Source of the DNA: UMGS1601 sp900553335
Lineage (GTDB): Bacteria; Bacillota; Clostridia; Oscillospirales; Ruminococcaceae
DNA length: 64,000 nucleotides
Direction of reading: 5' to 3'
NCBI GenBank assembly: GCA_937920725.1
Contig: CALEUW010000027.1
Coordinates: 1-64,000, forward strand
A program made the translations under genes and the position numbers. The notes under the pieces were generated by a model that saw only the letters and a program-made list of their open reading frames with translations, was not told the origin of the DNA and did no database searches. Below, piece after piece: positions 53,466 through 61,541 of the stretch (within the stretch, counting starts at the first letter, position 1; the number at the start of each line of letters is the position of its first letter).

Positions 53466-54394
53466 TTTATAACCTCCTTTTCATCGTTTATATTTTTTAG
53501 AAACAGCATATTTTTTATTACAATATCGGACTTCCACCGATTTAAAGCGATTTCCTGCTCCTTATATTCGGTACACCAAACAAAAGGAATGGGATATGAA
53601 CCGTCCGAAAGCTGACTTTCGGCTATAAATCTGCCCTCCTCGCTTGCGATTTCCGAATGATCCGAATAAAAAATGCTGTTCTTGCTTTCAATAAAATCAG
53701 AAGGCATGGTAACATATTCCTTGCCCCACTTTTTTGTGTCATAACAGATATTAAAACTCACCTGCTCTTTTAGCTTTGCCACAAACAAATCCATATCAGC
53801 CACCTCAGCTTCTGCTGCGGCAAGATATTCATACATCCGAATAAAACCCGATGTTACATGCACTTCGGTAAACGGTGCGTTTTCTAAAAACCAATGGATA
53901 GCTTCTCCTGCGATTTCACAGCCCTTTTTGTAAAGACTGCTTTCCTTATCAGCAAATTTAATAATAAATCCGGCAAGACAAGCTGTCGGATTATATTTAA
54001 AATCACTGCCGTTTTGCCCATATCCCCACCAAATTGCGTGAGGATAATCATTATTGCTTGGAATGACATTGAGCCATTGATTATGATCTTTGTCAAAATC
54101 AGCTCCGCTTTCGAGGTACTTTAGAATACCCTTTATTAACAGATTATCCTTATCAGCGAAACCAATTTTACGAAGCACTTCCGTCGCCGCCCATGTCTGT
54201 ACGGGGCTGGAATTAGGGTTGCAGCAGTCAGGTTCAAGTGCGTGTCCGAAGCCTCCGTCATTGTTTCGATAGTAAGAAAGAGCGTTTAAGACATTTTCCT
54301 TTTCGCCGCCCTCGAAATGATACTGAAAACAAGCCAAATCAACAGGTCTTGCATTTCGGTAAATAAAATCTCTTGCTTTTTCAAAAGCTTCCAT
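53462..54394 (-). CDS. Alpha/alpha-toroid protein, unknown function
   Basis: A 310-residue cytoplasmic protein. Segments such as YRNNDGGFGHALEPDCC, LRKIGFADKD and SQLSDGSYPIPFVW look like the repeated Q/N-x-D-G-x-(F/W/Y) turns of squalene-cyclase and prenyltransferase-like alpha/alpha toroids, here without the DXDD catalytic motif. Such proteins occur as uncharacterised partners in AraC-controlled clusters. It lies 11 bases downstream of the AlkZ-related gene, with AGGAGG before ATG 54394, and overlaps the VOC gene. No function is claimed. Confidence 0.72.
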   Translation of the reverse strand: MEAFEKARDFIYRNARPVDLACFQYHFEGGEKENVLNALSYYRNNDGGFGHALEPDCCNPNSSPVQTWAATEVLRKIGFADKDNLLIKGILKYLESGADFDKDHNQWLNVIPSNNDYPHAIWWGYGQNGSDFKYNPTACLAGFIIKFADKESSLYKKGCEIAGEAIHWFLENAPFTEVHVTSGFIRMYEYLAAAEAEVADMDLFVAKLKEQVSFNICYDTKKWGKEYVTMPSDFIESKNSIFYSDHSEIASEEGRFIAESQLSDGSYPIPFVWCTEYKEQEIALNRWKSDIVIKNMLFLKNINDEKEVIK

Positions 54395-54405
54395 GACAAT
54401 TCCTC

Positions 54406-55098
54406 CTATCCTAATATAAATTTCTTAATCCTCCTTGCTTCAGCATCGGGATTCAGCTTTAATACCTGCTCTTTTATCTTTTCATATGCCAAGGTTTCAT
54501 CTATCCTCTTAAGCTTTACTCCCCTGCTCTTCCAAAAATTTTCGACAGTCGTAAAAACGGTGCTGCTCCAACCGTAAGCGTTTCCGTCCTTACCGATTTT
54601 TTGAGTTCGTCCGCAAACAGTTATAAACATTTTCATCTGCAAATCTGTAAGCGCTCTGTTAAATCTGCTTTTGTCTTCCTTTGAAAATCCGCCGATGCTC
54701 TTTATCTCATGTAGTGCGGCATAACCGTTCGTTTTAATAATGTCATAGATTATTTTTGCAATATGACTTGCTTCACCGCTGTCGTAAAAATCCTCAAAAT
54801 ACATTCCCTTTCGTCTTACTGAAAAAAAATACGGATACCACTCCTGCGTAATATACCCGCTTGTTTTGAAAAACAACTTTGAATATGCCATGTCGCTTCG
54901 TTCCTCAAGAACACGCATACGCCACTCCCATGGGTCAATTTCAGGATTTCCCGTGTGCCATTTTACAGGAGTTTCAATATGCTCCTGCTCGTTCCAATCA
55001 TACGGAATCAGAGCAAATATACCTTTCGAGTTTCCTCCGCCCATTGAAAAACCGCAGTCTAAAAGCTCCCTGCAAAAATCCGAAAAGTTTAAAATCAT
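54406..55098 (-). CDS. AlkZ-related winged-helix protein (tentative)
   Basis: A 230-residue protein that I recognise, with moderate certainty, as belonging to AlkZ-related proteins: WHTGNPEIDPWEWRMRVLEE, then SGYITQEWYPYFFSVRR and LTDLQMKMFITVCG. AlkZ proper is a DNA glycosylase that unhooks azinomycin crosslinks through a Q-x-Q motif. I see no Q-x-Q here, so glycosylase activity is uncertain. It sits between the AraC gene and the toroid and VOC genes in one transcript. GGGGGAT precedes ATG 55098. Confidence 0.6.
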   Translation of the reverse strand: MILNFSDFCRELLDCGFSMGGGNSKGIFALIPYDWNEQEHIETPVKWHTGNPEIDPWEWRMRVLEERSDMAYSKLFFKTSGYITQEWYPYFFSVRRKGMYFEDFYDSGEASHIAKIIYDIIKTNGYAALHEIKSIGGFSKEDKSRFNRALTDLQMKMFITVCGRTQKIGKDGNAYGWSSTVFTTVENFWKSRGVKLKRIDETLAYEKIKEQVLKLNPDAEARRIKKFILG

Positions 55099-55162
55099 AA
55101 AGTATCCCCCTTTAAGATAAGTTTACCACCCACGGCTAATTTGGTATTGTAAAAAATCGACA

Positions 55163-55996
55163 TTATTCCACCAAAAACCTTTTTGCCTTTTCGGGAGTCA
55201 TCAGGTGATGTTTTTTAAAGTCATTGATAAGATGTGCCTGATCGAAGTAACCATACTTATCTACTGCATCCAAAGCATTAAAGTTTTTGCTTTTCAAAAT
55301 ATCCTTCCAAAGCAGCTGATAACGTATCAACGACTGAAGACCTTTTGGAGAAATGCCTATGTGCTCATTAAAAAGCCTCTCAAGGTGCTTGTTGGATACC
55401 GATGTACATGAACAAATATCTGCTATTTTTATCGTTCCCCTAGAACTAATCATTTGATACAGAGCATTCATAACATAGTCATTCTGACGCTTTTGATTTT
55501 TATGTTCAATTAATATCCTTTCTGCTATTTTAATTCTCTCCGAGATCGAATCTGTTTCAAACAAAAAAGGCTCAAGCTGACGTTTGATAGAATTAAAATA
55601 CATCTCCAAATCAACATATCGGTTTTTACTTCCGTTTAGAGCTTCATCGGAAAACAGCGCCGCTCCCCAAGGATAAAATCGTATAGCAAAGGTTGATACT
55701 GCATCTGTCTGTGGGATCTCGGGCGATAAAAATGCTCTTTCATGTATTGCGCAAAAGCCGCTGTCAATAGTATTTTGAGTATAATTAACATTAAATATAA
55801 TGTCCATACATGTATCCGGAATAACTAAAACACCCGTGTTTTTTGATTCCCCGACTTTTTTATGAGGCTTTGGCGTACCCCAAAAACAACGTATATACGG
55901 TTTAAGCTCTTCACACGGCTCTGCTTCAAAATAAGCTTTCCTATAAACAGAAGATTCAGCAGTTATCGGCTTGTAGACAGAGCTTAGCAAAAACAT
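55163..55996 (-). CDS. AraC-family transcription activator
   Basis: A 277-residue regulator. The N-terminal sensing domain (about 15-155, DUF6597-like: EELKPYIRCFWGTP, VLVIPDTCMDIIFN) is followed by the two AraC helix-turn-helices (about 195-275): IADICSCTSVSNKHLERLFN and AVDKYGYFDQAHLINDFKKH. The frame opens at 56053 within element copy 9, but GAGGTGA is placed for ATG 55996, the true family start. It probably activates the three downstream genes and perhaps itself. The ligand is unknown. Confidence 0.9.
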   Translation of the reverse strand: MFLLSSVYKPITAESSVYRKAYFEAEPCEELKPYIRCFWGTPKPHKKVGESKNTGVLVIPDTCMDIIFNVNYTQNTIDSGFCAIHERAFLSPEIPQTDAVSTFAIRFYPWGAALFSDEALNGSKNRYVDLEMYFNSIKRQLEPFLFETDSISERIKIAERILIEHKNQKRQNDYVMNALYQMISSRGTIKIADICSCTSVSNKHLERLFNEHIGISPKGLQSLIRYQLLWKDILKSKNFNALDAVDKYGYFDQAHLINDFKKHHLMTPEKAKRFLVE

Positions 55997-56008
55997 AGAT
56001 CTCACCTC

Positions 56009-56143
56009 TTCAATAAGGGGCAACGCCCCGTCATTCAACAAACGACCGGGCATTAGTCCCTTAGGAGTTCAGCGGGGGATTATTCCTCCACTGAAAGGCT
56101 AGGTTGTCCCCGTCTCAGCGGCGGGAGACATAGTCGTTGTTGT
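56009..56143 (+). repeat. Dispersed element copy 9 (longest form)
   Basis: TTCAATAAGGGGCAACGCCCC, GTCATTCAACAAACGACC, GGGCATTAGTCCCTTAG, hairpin TTCAGCGGGGGAT...CCTCCACTGAA, CTAGGTTGTCCCCGTCTC, GGCGGGAGACATA and right end GTCGTTGTTGTA. CAACAAACGAC and GTCGTTGTTG pair with one bulge and close the whole structure. It sits directly against the ribosome site of the AraC gene and is thus its 5' leader on the minus strand. Confidence 0.85.
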
Positions 56144-56200
56144 ACAAAAAAATCTCTTATCCAATTTATTTTATCACATGATTATTTAAATTACAACAAA

Positions 56201-56233
56201 CAAAAAAGCCCAAACCCCATAAAGGTCTGAGCT
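56201..56233 (-). terminator. Terminator of the 94-residue protein gene
   Basis: On the minus strand, AGCTCAGACC/GGTTTGGGCT (ten pairs, two G-U) is followed by TTTTTTGTTTG. It lies 15 bases after the stop codon. Confidence 0.85.
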
Positions 56234-56247
56234 TTGAGAAATATCTT

Positions 56248-56532
56248 TTACTTTGATGAATATCTTGCGAGCCATGCGTTGGCAATATCAAGCGCTTCGT
56301 AAAGGCTTTTCTTTTCCGCCGTTTTATTAATTCTTTCGTTCGGCGGTAAGCTTTCGTCAGTCGCCATTCTAAACATTCTTACTTTATTTGCAACGTCTAA
56401 ATCTCCGACCTTTTCGGTTGCGAGTATCTGTATCATAACAACATACTCGTCGCTCATATTTCCATAGTATATTTCTTTTCCTTTTCTGACAAGAGGAAGT
56501 CCCTTGTATGTGAAAAATTCGCTTTGAGCCAT
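56248..56532 (-). CDS. Conserved-looking 94-residue protein, unknown function
   Basis: A cytoplasmic protein of 94 residues: a beta-rich N-terminal half (EFFTYKGLPLVRKGKEIYYG, then VMIQILATEKVGD) and a helical C-terminal half (KKSLYEALDIANAWLARY). AAGGAGG precedes ATG 56532, and a good terminator follows. The family resembles small uncharacterised clostridial proteins, but I cannot name it. It follows the Gld-like cluster by 57 bases and could be its last gene. Confidence 0.75.
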   Translation of the reverse strand: MAQSEFFTYKGLPLVRKGKEIYYGNMSDEYVVMIQILATEKVGDLDVANKVRMFRMATDESLPPNERINKTAEKKSLYEALDIANAWLARYSSK

Positions 56533-56589
56533 TTTGTTTCCCTCCTTGAGTTTTATTTTACCAAATATAATTTAAAAAGTCTGTCATAA

Positions 56590-58113
56590 TCAGTAGGTAT
56601 CGGCATTTACTTCTTCGCCGTTTCTAACCTTTTCTATTCCTCCGATAATTGCATCAACCCATCCGCTCTCAATTCTAAAGGATGTTTTGCCGTTAAGCTT
56701 CACGATATATCTTCTGTCGGTCTGCTTATAAAATTCCATTTTGTCGCCGCCGCCCTCTGACAGATCAATGTCTATCGTAATGTCTGCGGTTTTACTCTCA
56801 GGATCGGTGAAATAAATCTCTGTTGTCGGACACTGAATCAAAAGCTGATACCAGCCCTTCCAAACCTCCGGATCAATTTTCGTTTTTGAATTCTCCAAAA
56901 CCTTTTCAACGGTCTTGTTTCCCTCTTCGTTTTCTTCGGAAACGGTAAGATCATAAGTTATATCAATGTCCGCTGTTTTTACCTTTACATCTTTAACATC
57001 TACTACGTTATTTGTTGTCATAAGACCTGAAATAACATCCGACGGATTAAACACTGCCCAAGGTATATCGTCTGCTGAGCAATAGAAAATAACATCTATT
57101 CCATCTACTCCCTCAAGATAAGCATAATAACCGTCTACTGTTTCTGTGTTATCTCCTTCGCTGTCCTTAACATATTCGCAGTTTCCGATTTTAAGAGTAT
57201 ACTCTCCGTCCTTGCACTTTAAAACTGCAGCAGCATTAGGATTATCAAACCCGTACTTTTTAAAATCGGCGGCACCGGGCTTTGCCACAACCGCCCTTTG
57301 TGCTGTAAGTCCCCACATTCCGTGTGTTACCGCAGACGAATTTGTAACGTCAAGGTAGCTGAAAATCGGAGAGGTCATAACCTGTGCCGAAACCATAGAG
57401 GCTGTACCCTCAGGGGCATTTTCAAATATAATATCATAATCCTTTGACTTTTGAGTTACTTTAAGCGATGTAAAGTAGCTCTCATCAGCATCGCTCGGCA
57501 TTGCCGGGAGCATGGAAAGACTTATAAAGTCCTCTTTAGAATAAAGGAAATAAGAAAGATTGCTCGCATAGACGGTATAAATCTTTGTTGAACCCGCCTC
57601 ACAAACGTAGTAATATCCGCTTTCGGGTGATTCATCTCCGATCAAAAATGTCTTTTGCTTATCCTTTCCGTCATAATGGAACGTAACTGTAAAGAAAGAA
57701 GAAACATCTTCGAGTCCGTATTTTGACAGATCGTTTGTGTCTTCCTCGACAATATCCTTTGCCGCAAGCGAGCATAACGTATTTGCAACTGAAGAATACA
57801 TCATCTGATTTTGATTTATTCCTTCAAGCTCTTCTATTTTCCATTCCTCACCGCCGACAGAGGTTTGAACAATTTCAAACTCTCCGTTTTTGTTGTGAAA
57901 CACAACACTTTTAACATTTGTTTTATCAAGCGTTTCGGCTACACTATCGGTAAGAGAAATGCTTCCTGTATCATCATTTGATTCAATTATGCCGGTGTCG
58001 CTTGATGAGCTGCCTGAGTCTGCCTTAGGTATAAACTTAAGCACCAAAAGCATTGCGCCAAGACATATCGCAACAACAACACATATGATAATTCCTTTAG
58101 CTTTAGAGTTCAT
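56590..58113 (-). CDS. DUF4340 membrane-anchored auxiliary protein
   Basis: A protein of about 507 residues with one N-terminal helix (about 5-28) and a large extracellular part of repeated beta domains. The DUF4340 pattern is seen in YGLEDVSSFFTVTFHYDGK, TFLIGDESPESGYYYV and KYGFDNPNAAAVLKCKDG, each resembling W/Y-G-L-x-x-P-x-x-x-V-x-L units. Such proteins accompany gliding-type (GldFG) ABC transporters. The frame opens at 58170, but CGGAGA places the start at ATG 58113. It starts 25 bases after the stop of the GldG-like gene. Confidence 0.85.
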   Translation of the reverse strand: MNSKAKGIIICVVVAICLGAMLLVLKFIPKADSGSSSSDTGIIESNDDTGSISLTDSVAETLDKTNVKSVVFHNKNGEFEIVQTSVGGEEWKIEELEGINQNQMMYSSVANTLCSLAAKDIVEEDTNDLSKYGLEDVSSFFTVTFHYDGKDKQKTFLIGDESPESGYYYVCEAGSTKIYTVYASNLSYFLYSKEDFISLSMLPAMPSDADESYFTSLKVTQKSKDYDIIFENAPEGTASMVSAQVMTSPIFSYLDVTNSSAVTHGMWGLTAQRAVVAKPGAADFKKYGFDNPNAAAVLKCKDGEYTLKIGNCEYVKDSEGDNTETVDGYYAYLEGVDGIDVIFYCSADDIPWAVFNPSDVISGLMTTNNVVDVKDVKVKTADIDITYDLTVSEENEEGNKTVEKVLENSKTKIDPEVWKGWYQLLIQCPTTEIYFTDPESKTADITIDIDLSEGGGDKMEFYKQTDRRYIVKLNGKTSFRIESGWVDAIIGGIEKVRNGEEVNADTY

Positions 58114-58138
58114 TTGTTTTCTCCGTTTCCCTGATGGC

Positions 58139-59803
58139 CTATCTATTCTTTCTTCTGATCCAAACGACAATTCCTATAACAAGAACAATTAGCGGAATAA
58201 CAAGAATAAATGTCCATTTATAAATGCTTATCTGTGCATCCGTAAGCTCGAATAACTCTCCGCCTATCTTTGAAGGCTCTATTGTAATTCCCGAAGTGGT
58301 TTTTCCCGTCATCTGATTTGTAACGCTTAAAATCCACTGGCTGTTTGCATACTGTGTTGCCTGCAAAATAGAATCATCAAGCAAAAATTCAGAGCCGAGC
58401 GCCAAAACCTGACTATAGCTTTCAGTATTATCGTCGTTAAACGCCGCCTTATATCCTATCGCAGCCGCAATCTGCTCTCCGCTTGAGATCTTATCTCCCG
58501 TATTCATATCTGCTTTAAAGCCTGTATCCGCAGTTTTTAAAAGAGCAACAGTTTTTTTCATATCCTCTTCGTCAAATTTAAGCGTAATAGGCTTTGTGTA
58601 AAGCATCGTAAGCATTGTAAGCGAATCGTTTTTAATGTCCTTTTCATAATCCTCGGCCGATAGATTCACCTTAAGATAGCCGTTGCTTACATTTGAGCTT
58701 TCAGCATCATACATACAGTAATCCTCAAGGATTATTCCGTACTCTTCTAAAAGCTCATCAATTTTCGGAGTATCAGGCTGCTGTACGCTTTCGATGTACA
58801 TAAGGTTTTTCCCAAGCTTTGTGCCATTATTAAGAAAATCTGATACCTTCTTAACCTCTGCATCGGTATAATCCACCGTAGGAGCAGCTATAACTGCAAG
58901 ATCTGTATCCGCAGGAATATCCTCGATAGTGATATTAACGCTGTCAACCTCATATCCGTTCGCTTTCATAAGTGTCTGATAATAATTAAGAGGAGCTGCC
59001 TCTCCTCTTCCCGTAAGGAGAGTTATTTTAACCGGATTTGAATCGGTTACTATCATAAGGGCAGAAGTATATGCCTGCTCGGCATTTGACGATTCGATAA
59101 AATTCGTCTTTTCTCCGGCAGAGTTTGAAAAAGTCTGAGTAGCATATGCTGTTACAAAATTAAGCTCATTTCCGTAATAGCTCAACGCCATAGTTTCGAG
59201 CGTCATACCTGACGAAGAAAGACTTGAAACTACTTCAGAAGAAAAGTTTACAAGATCAAGCGGTGAAACAACGCTTGTTCTTTTATATTCCTTTCCGTCA
59301 TCGCCTATTTGTGTTGTTTCAAAAATGATGTCATACGCTGAAAGTCCGTCATCATACTGAGAAACAACATTTGGATTTGAAAGAAAATCCACATACTCAA
59401 TCGTGATTTTAGAATTATACTGTGCATACTTTTGCAAAATTTCGTCCGCCTGAAGCGTATATACGTTTTGAGAGTCAAAGGTATCCTTTTCAGCCAAAAC
59501 GGTTATCTTAACATCTTTTTCAATGCTCTTTACATAATCTATCGTTTCATCGGAAATCGAATAGGACGAATTTGATGTCATGTCAAAAGACAGCGGAAAA
59601 CGTTCAAAAACCTGTGTTGCCACAATATTTATAAGAACTAAAACCGCTACGAATACTGCTGTAAAAGCTATTGCCATAGAGCCATGCTTCAACTTTTTAT
59701 GCGCCTTTTTTGTTTTTGAAGTCTTTTCCTCTTTCTCTTTAAAATCGTTTGCCGTGTTTTGTTCCTCATTCTCTTGGAGGATTTTATTCTCATCGTTCAT
59801 CAT
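58139..59803 (-). CDS. GldG-like ABC transporter auxiliary protein
   Basis: A 554-residue membrane protein with a helix near each end (about 48-70 and 525-550) around a large extracellular domain of the ABC_transp_aux type (PF09822). Blocks include SISDETIDYVKSIEKDVKITVLAEKD and KYAQYNSKITIEYVDFLSNPN, resembling the thioredoxin-like GldG segment, then LTGRGEAA and DTDLAVIAAPTVDYTDAEV. It works with the permease and ATPase genes directly upstream. Substrate unknown. AGGAGG precedes ATG 59803. Confidence 0.88.
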   Translation of the reverse strand: MMNDENKILQENEEQNTANDFKEKEEKTSKTKKAHKKLKHGSMAIAFTAVFVAVLVLINIVATQVFERFPLSFDMTSNSSYSISDETIDYVKSIEKDVKITVLAEKDTFDSQNVYTLQADEILQKYAQYNSKITIEYVDFLSNPNVVSQYDDGLSAYDIIFETTQIGDDGKEYKRTSVVSPLDLVNFSSEVVSSLSSSGMTLETMALSYYGNELNFVTAYATQTFSNSAGEKTNFIESSNAEQAYTSALMIVTDSNPVKITLLTGRGEAAPLNYYQTLMKANGYEVDSVNITIEDIPADTDLAVIAAPTVDYTDAEVKKVSDFLNNGTKLGKNLMYIESVQQPDTPKIDELLEEYGIILEDYCMYDAESSNVSNGYLKVNLSAEDYEKDIKNDSLTMLTMLYTKPITLKFDEEDMKKTVALLKTADTGFKADMNTGDKISSGEQIAAAIGYKAAFNDDNTESYSQVLALGSEFLLDDSILQATQYANSQWILSVTNQMTGKTTSGITIEPSKIGGELFELTDAQISIYKWTFILVIPLIVLVIGIVVWIRRKNR

Positions 59804-59814
59804 TAAAACCTCCT

Positions 59815-60519
59815 TTAGTTCCAGCGGCGGCGCTCAAGCACTCTTACCGTAAAGAATATAAACGCAGCCGTCACACTTATAAAGAACAAAATATTTGAAA
59901 AATCAAACGAGCCGTAAGTAAATCCGTCGTACCTTGATAAAAACGAGAGTCTTGTAAAAATATTTGCAATAAAATCTATCGGTATAATACTTGCTATCGC
60001 TGAAAAAAGATATAATATTACCATTATCGCAAAGGACAAAACTGCGGAAACTATCTGGTTTTCAGTAAGCGATGAAACGAATATTCCAATTGATATGAAC
60101 GCCGCTCCCAGCAAAACAAGACCTACTATGTTTCCAAAAATCAAAAGCCAGTCCGGGGAAGAAATTGCCGACACGATTACAGCAAAAACAAGCGTTATCA
60201 AAACGCCGAGAGCATATACCAAAAATGCTGCAAAAAACTTACCCATGACTATTGCTCCGAGTGATACCGGAGCGGTGAGCAGACACTGATCCGTTTTGTT
60301 TCTCTTTTCTTCAGAAAATGTTCTCATAGTAAGGATCGGAATTAAAACTATAAGAACATACATCATCATGGAAAAAACAGAATTAAGCTCGGTAGTTCCC
60401 TGCTGAATTGACAAAAGCGTAAAGAAAAAGCCTGCCGCAAGATAGAAAAATGCCAAAAATACATATCCGATAGGAGAAGTAAAATAAGATACAAATTCTC
60501 TTCTGAAAATAGCAGCCAT
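59815..60519 (-). CDS. ABC transporter permease (GldF-like)
   Basis: A 234-residue integral membrane protein with six helices of the ABC-2 type. It begins IFRREFVSYFTSPIGYVFLAFF and contains the typical LTMRTFSEEKRNKTDQCLLTAPVS motif that marks GldF/NosY-like permeases. Its ATG overlaps the stop codon of the ATPase gene (TAATG). It forms the channel of the complex with the neighbouring ATPase and the GldG-like protein. Confidence 0.93.
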   Translation of the reverse strand: MAAIFRREFVSYFTSPIGYVFLAFFYLAAGFFFTLLSIQQGTTELNSVFSMMMYVLIVLIPILTMRTFSEEKRNKTDQCLLTAPVSLGAIVMGKFFAAFLVYALGVLITLVFAVIVSAISSPDWLLIFGNIVGLVLLGAAFISIGIFVSSLTENQIVSAVLSFAIMVILYLFSAIASIIPIDFIANIFTRLSFLSRYDGFTYGSFDFSNILFFISVTAAFIFFTVRVLERRRWN

Positions 60520-61475
60520 TATTTTGTTCCTCCTTTCATCTCTATCTTTTCGCCCATTGTAAGACGAAGGAATATATCCTCAAGCGACATCTCGCTTGTC
60601 TTGAGCTCGATTATATACCAGTTTCTTCCTGCCATTCTTGTAAACAGGTCACGTCTTATATCCTTATCCTCTTCGGATTCTATAGTAAACTCGCTGTACT
60701 CGTCCCGCTCAGCGATAAGACTGACCTTCAAAACTCCGGGTATTCCCTCGATAAGCTCTTTAACCTCTCTCGCCGGTCCGTCGATCTTAACTGAAAGCTT
60801 ATGCTCTCCCGAAAGGGAGGACGAAAGGTTCTCTGCGGTATCGTTCGCAACAACCTTTCCCTGATTGATTACTACGATCTTATCACAAACAGCCTGAACC
60901 TCCGAAAGAATGTGTGAGGACAGAATTACCGTATGGTTTTTACCGAGTTTCTTAATAAGTGTTCTTATCTCTATTATCTGCGATGGGTCAAGTCCTACCG
61001 TAGGCTCGTCTAAAATCAAAACATTCGGATTACCGACAAGCGCCTGAGCAAGTCCGACTCTTTGCTTATAACCCTTTGAAAGATTTTTTATAACTCTTTT
61101 GTAAACGTTCTCGATTTTTACAAGTCTGCAAATATCCGCAAGATGCGTATTTCTCGGAAGCTTGCATTTTTTGAGATCGTAGATAAAATTCAGGTATTCC
61201 TTAACCGTCATATCCATATAAAGCGGTGGAAGCTCAGGCAAATATCCTATACTTGCTTTCGCTTTAATAGGATCTTTTAAAATGTCATTACCGTCAATTA
61301 AGGCTTCACCTTCCGTTGACGAAATATAGCCGGTAAGAATGTTCATTGTCGTTGACTTTCCTGCTCCGTTCGGACCTAAAAAGCCGAGTATTTCACCGTC
61401 ATTTGCGGTAAACGAAATTCCGTCAACCGCTTTTTTATCACCGAAATGCTTAGAAAGATTTCTTACTTCTATCAT
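60519..61475 (-). CDS. ABC transporter ATP-binding protein (GldA-like)
   Basis: A 318-residue ATPase with Walker A GPNGAGKST, Q-loop in GYLPELPPLYMDMTVKEY, signature LSKGYKQRVGLAQAL, Walker B VLILDEPTVGLDPSQ and switch His in ILSSHILSEV. The C-terminal extension of about 80 residues after residue 230 is common in GldA-like and antibiotic-export ATPases. It drives the permease downstream. In Bacteroidetes this set supports gliding, but in Firmicutes the role is unknown and gliding is not implied. Confidence 0.95.
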   Translation of the reverse strand: MIEVRNLSKHFGDKKAVDGISFTANDGEILGFLGPNGAGKSTTMNILTGYISSTEGEALIDGNDILKDPIKAKASIGYLPELPPLYMDMTVKEYLNFIYDLKKCKLPRNTHLADICRLVKIENVYKRVIKNLSKGYKQRVGLAQALVGNPNVLILDEPTVGLDPSQIIEIRTLIKKLGKNHTVILSSHILSEVQAVCDKIVVINQGKVVANDTAENLSSSLSGEHKLSVKIDGPAREVKELIEGIPGVLKVSLIAERDEYSEFTIESEEDKDIRRDLFTRMAGRNWYIIELKTSEMSLEDIFLRLTMGEKIEMKGGTK

Positions 61476-61541
61476 TTAACTTTCCCTCCTTAAGGGCTTA
61501 TGTCTTTTACCGATTAATTGTAAAACATATTTGTGATAGTA

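Noticed and set aside
55997..56053. N-terminal extension of the AraC regulator
   Set aside because: These codons are read from element copy 9, and the ribosome site is placed for ATG 55996.
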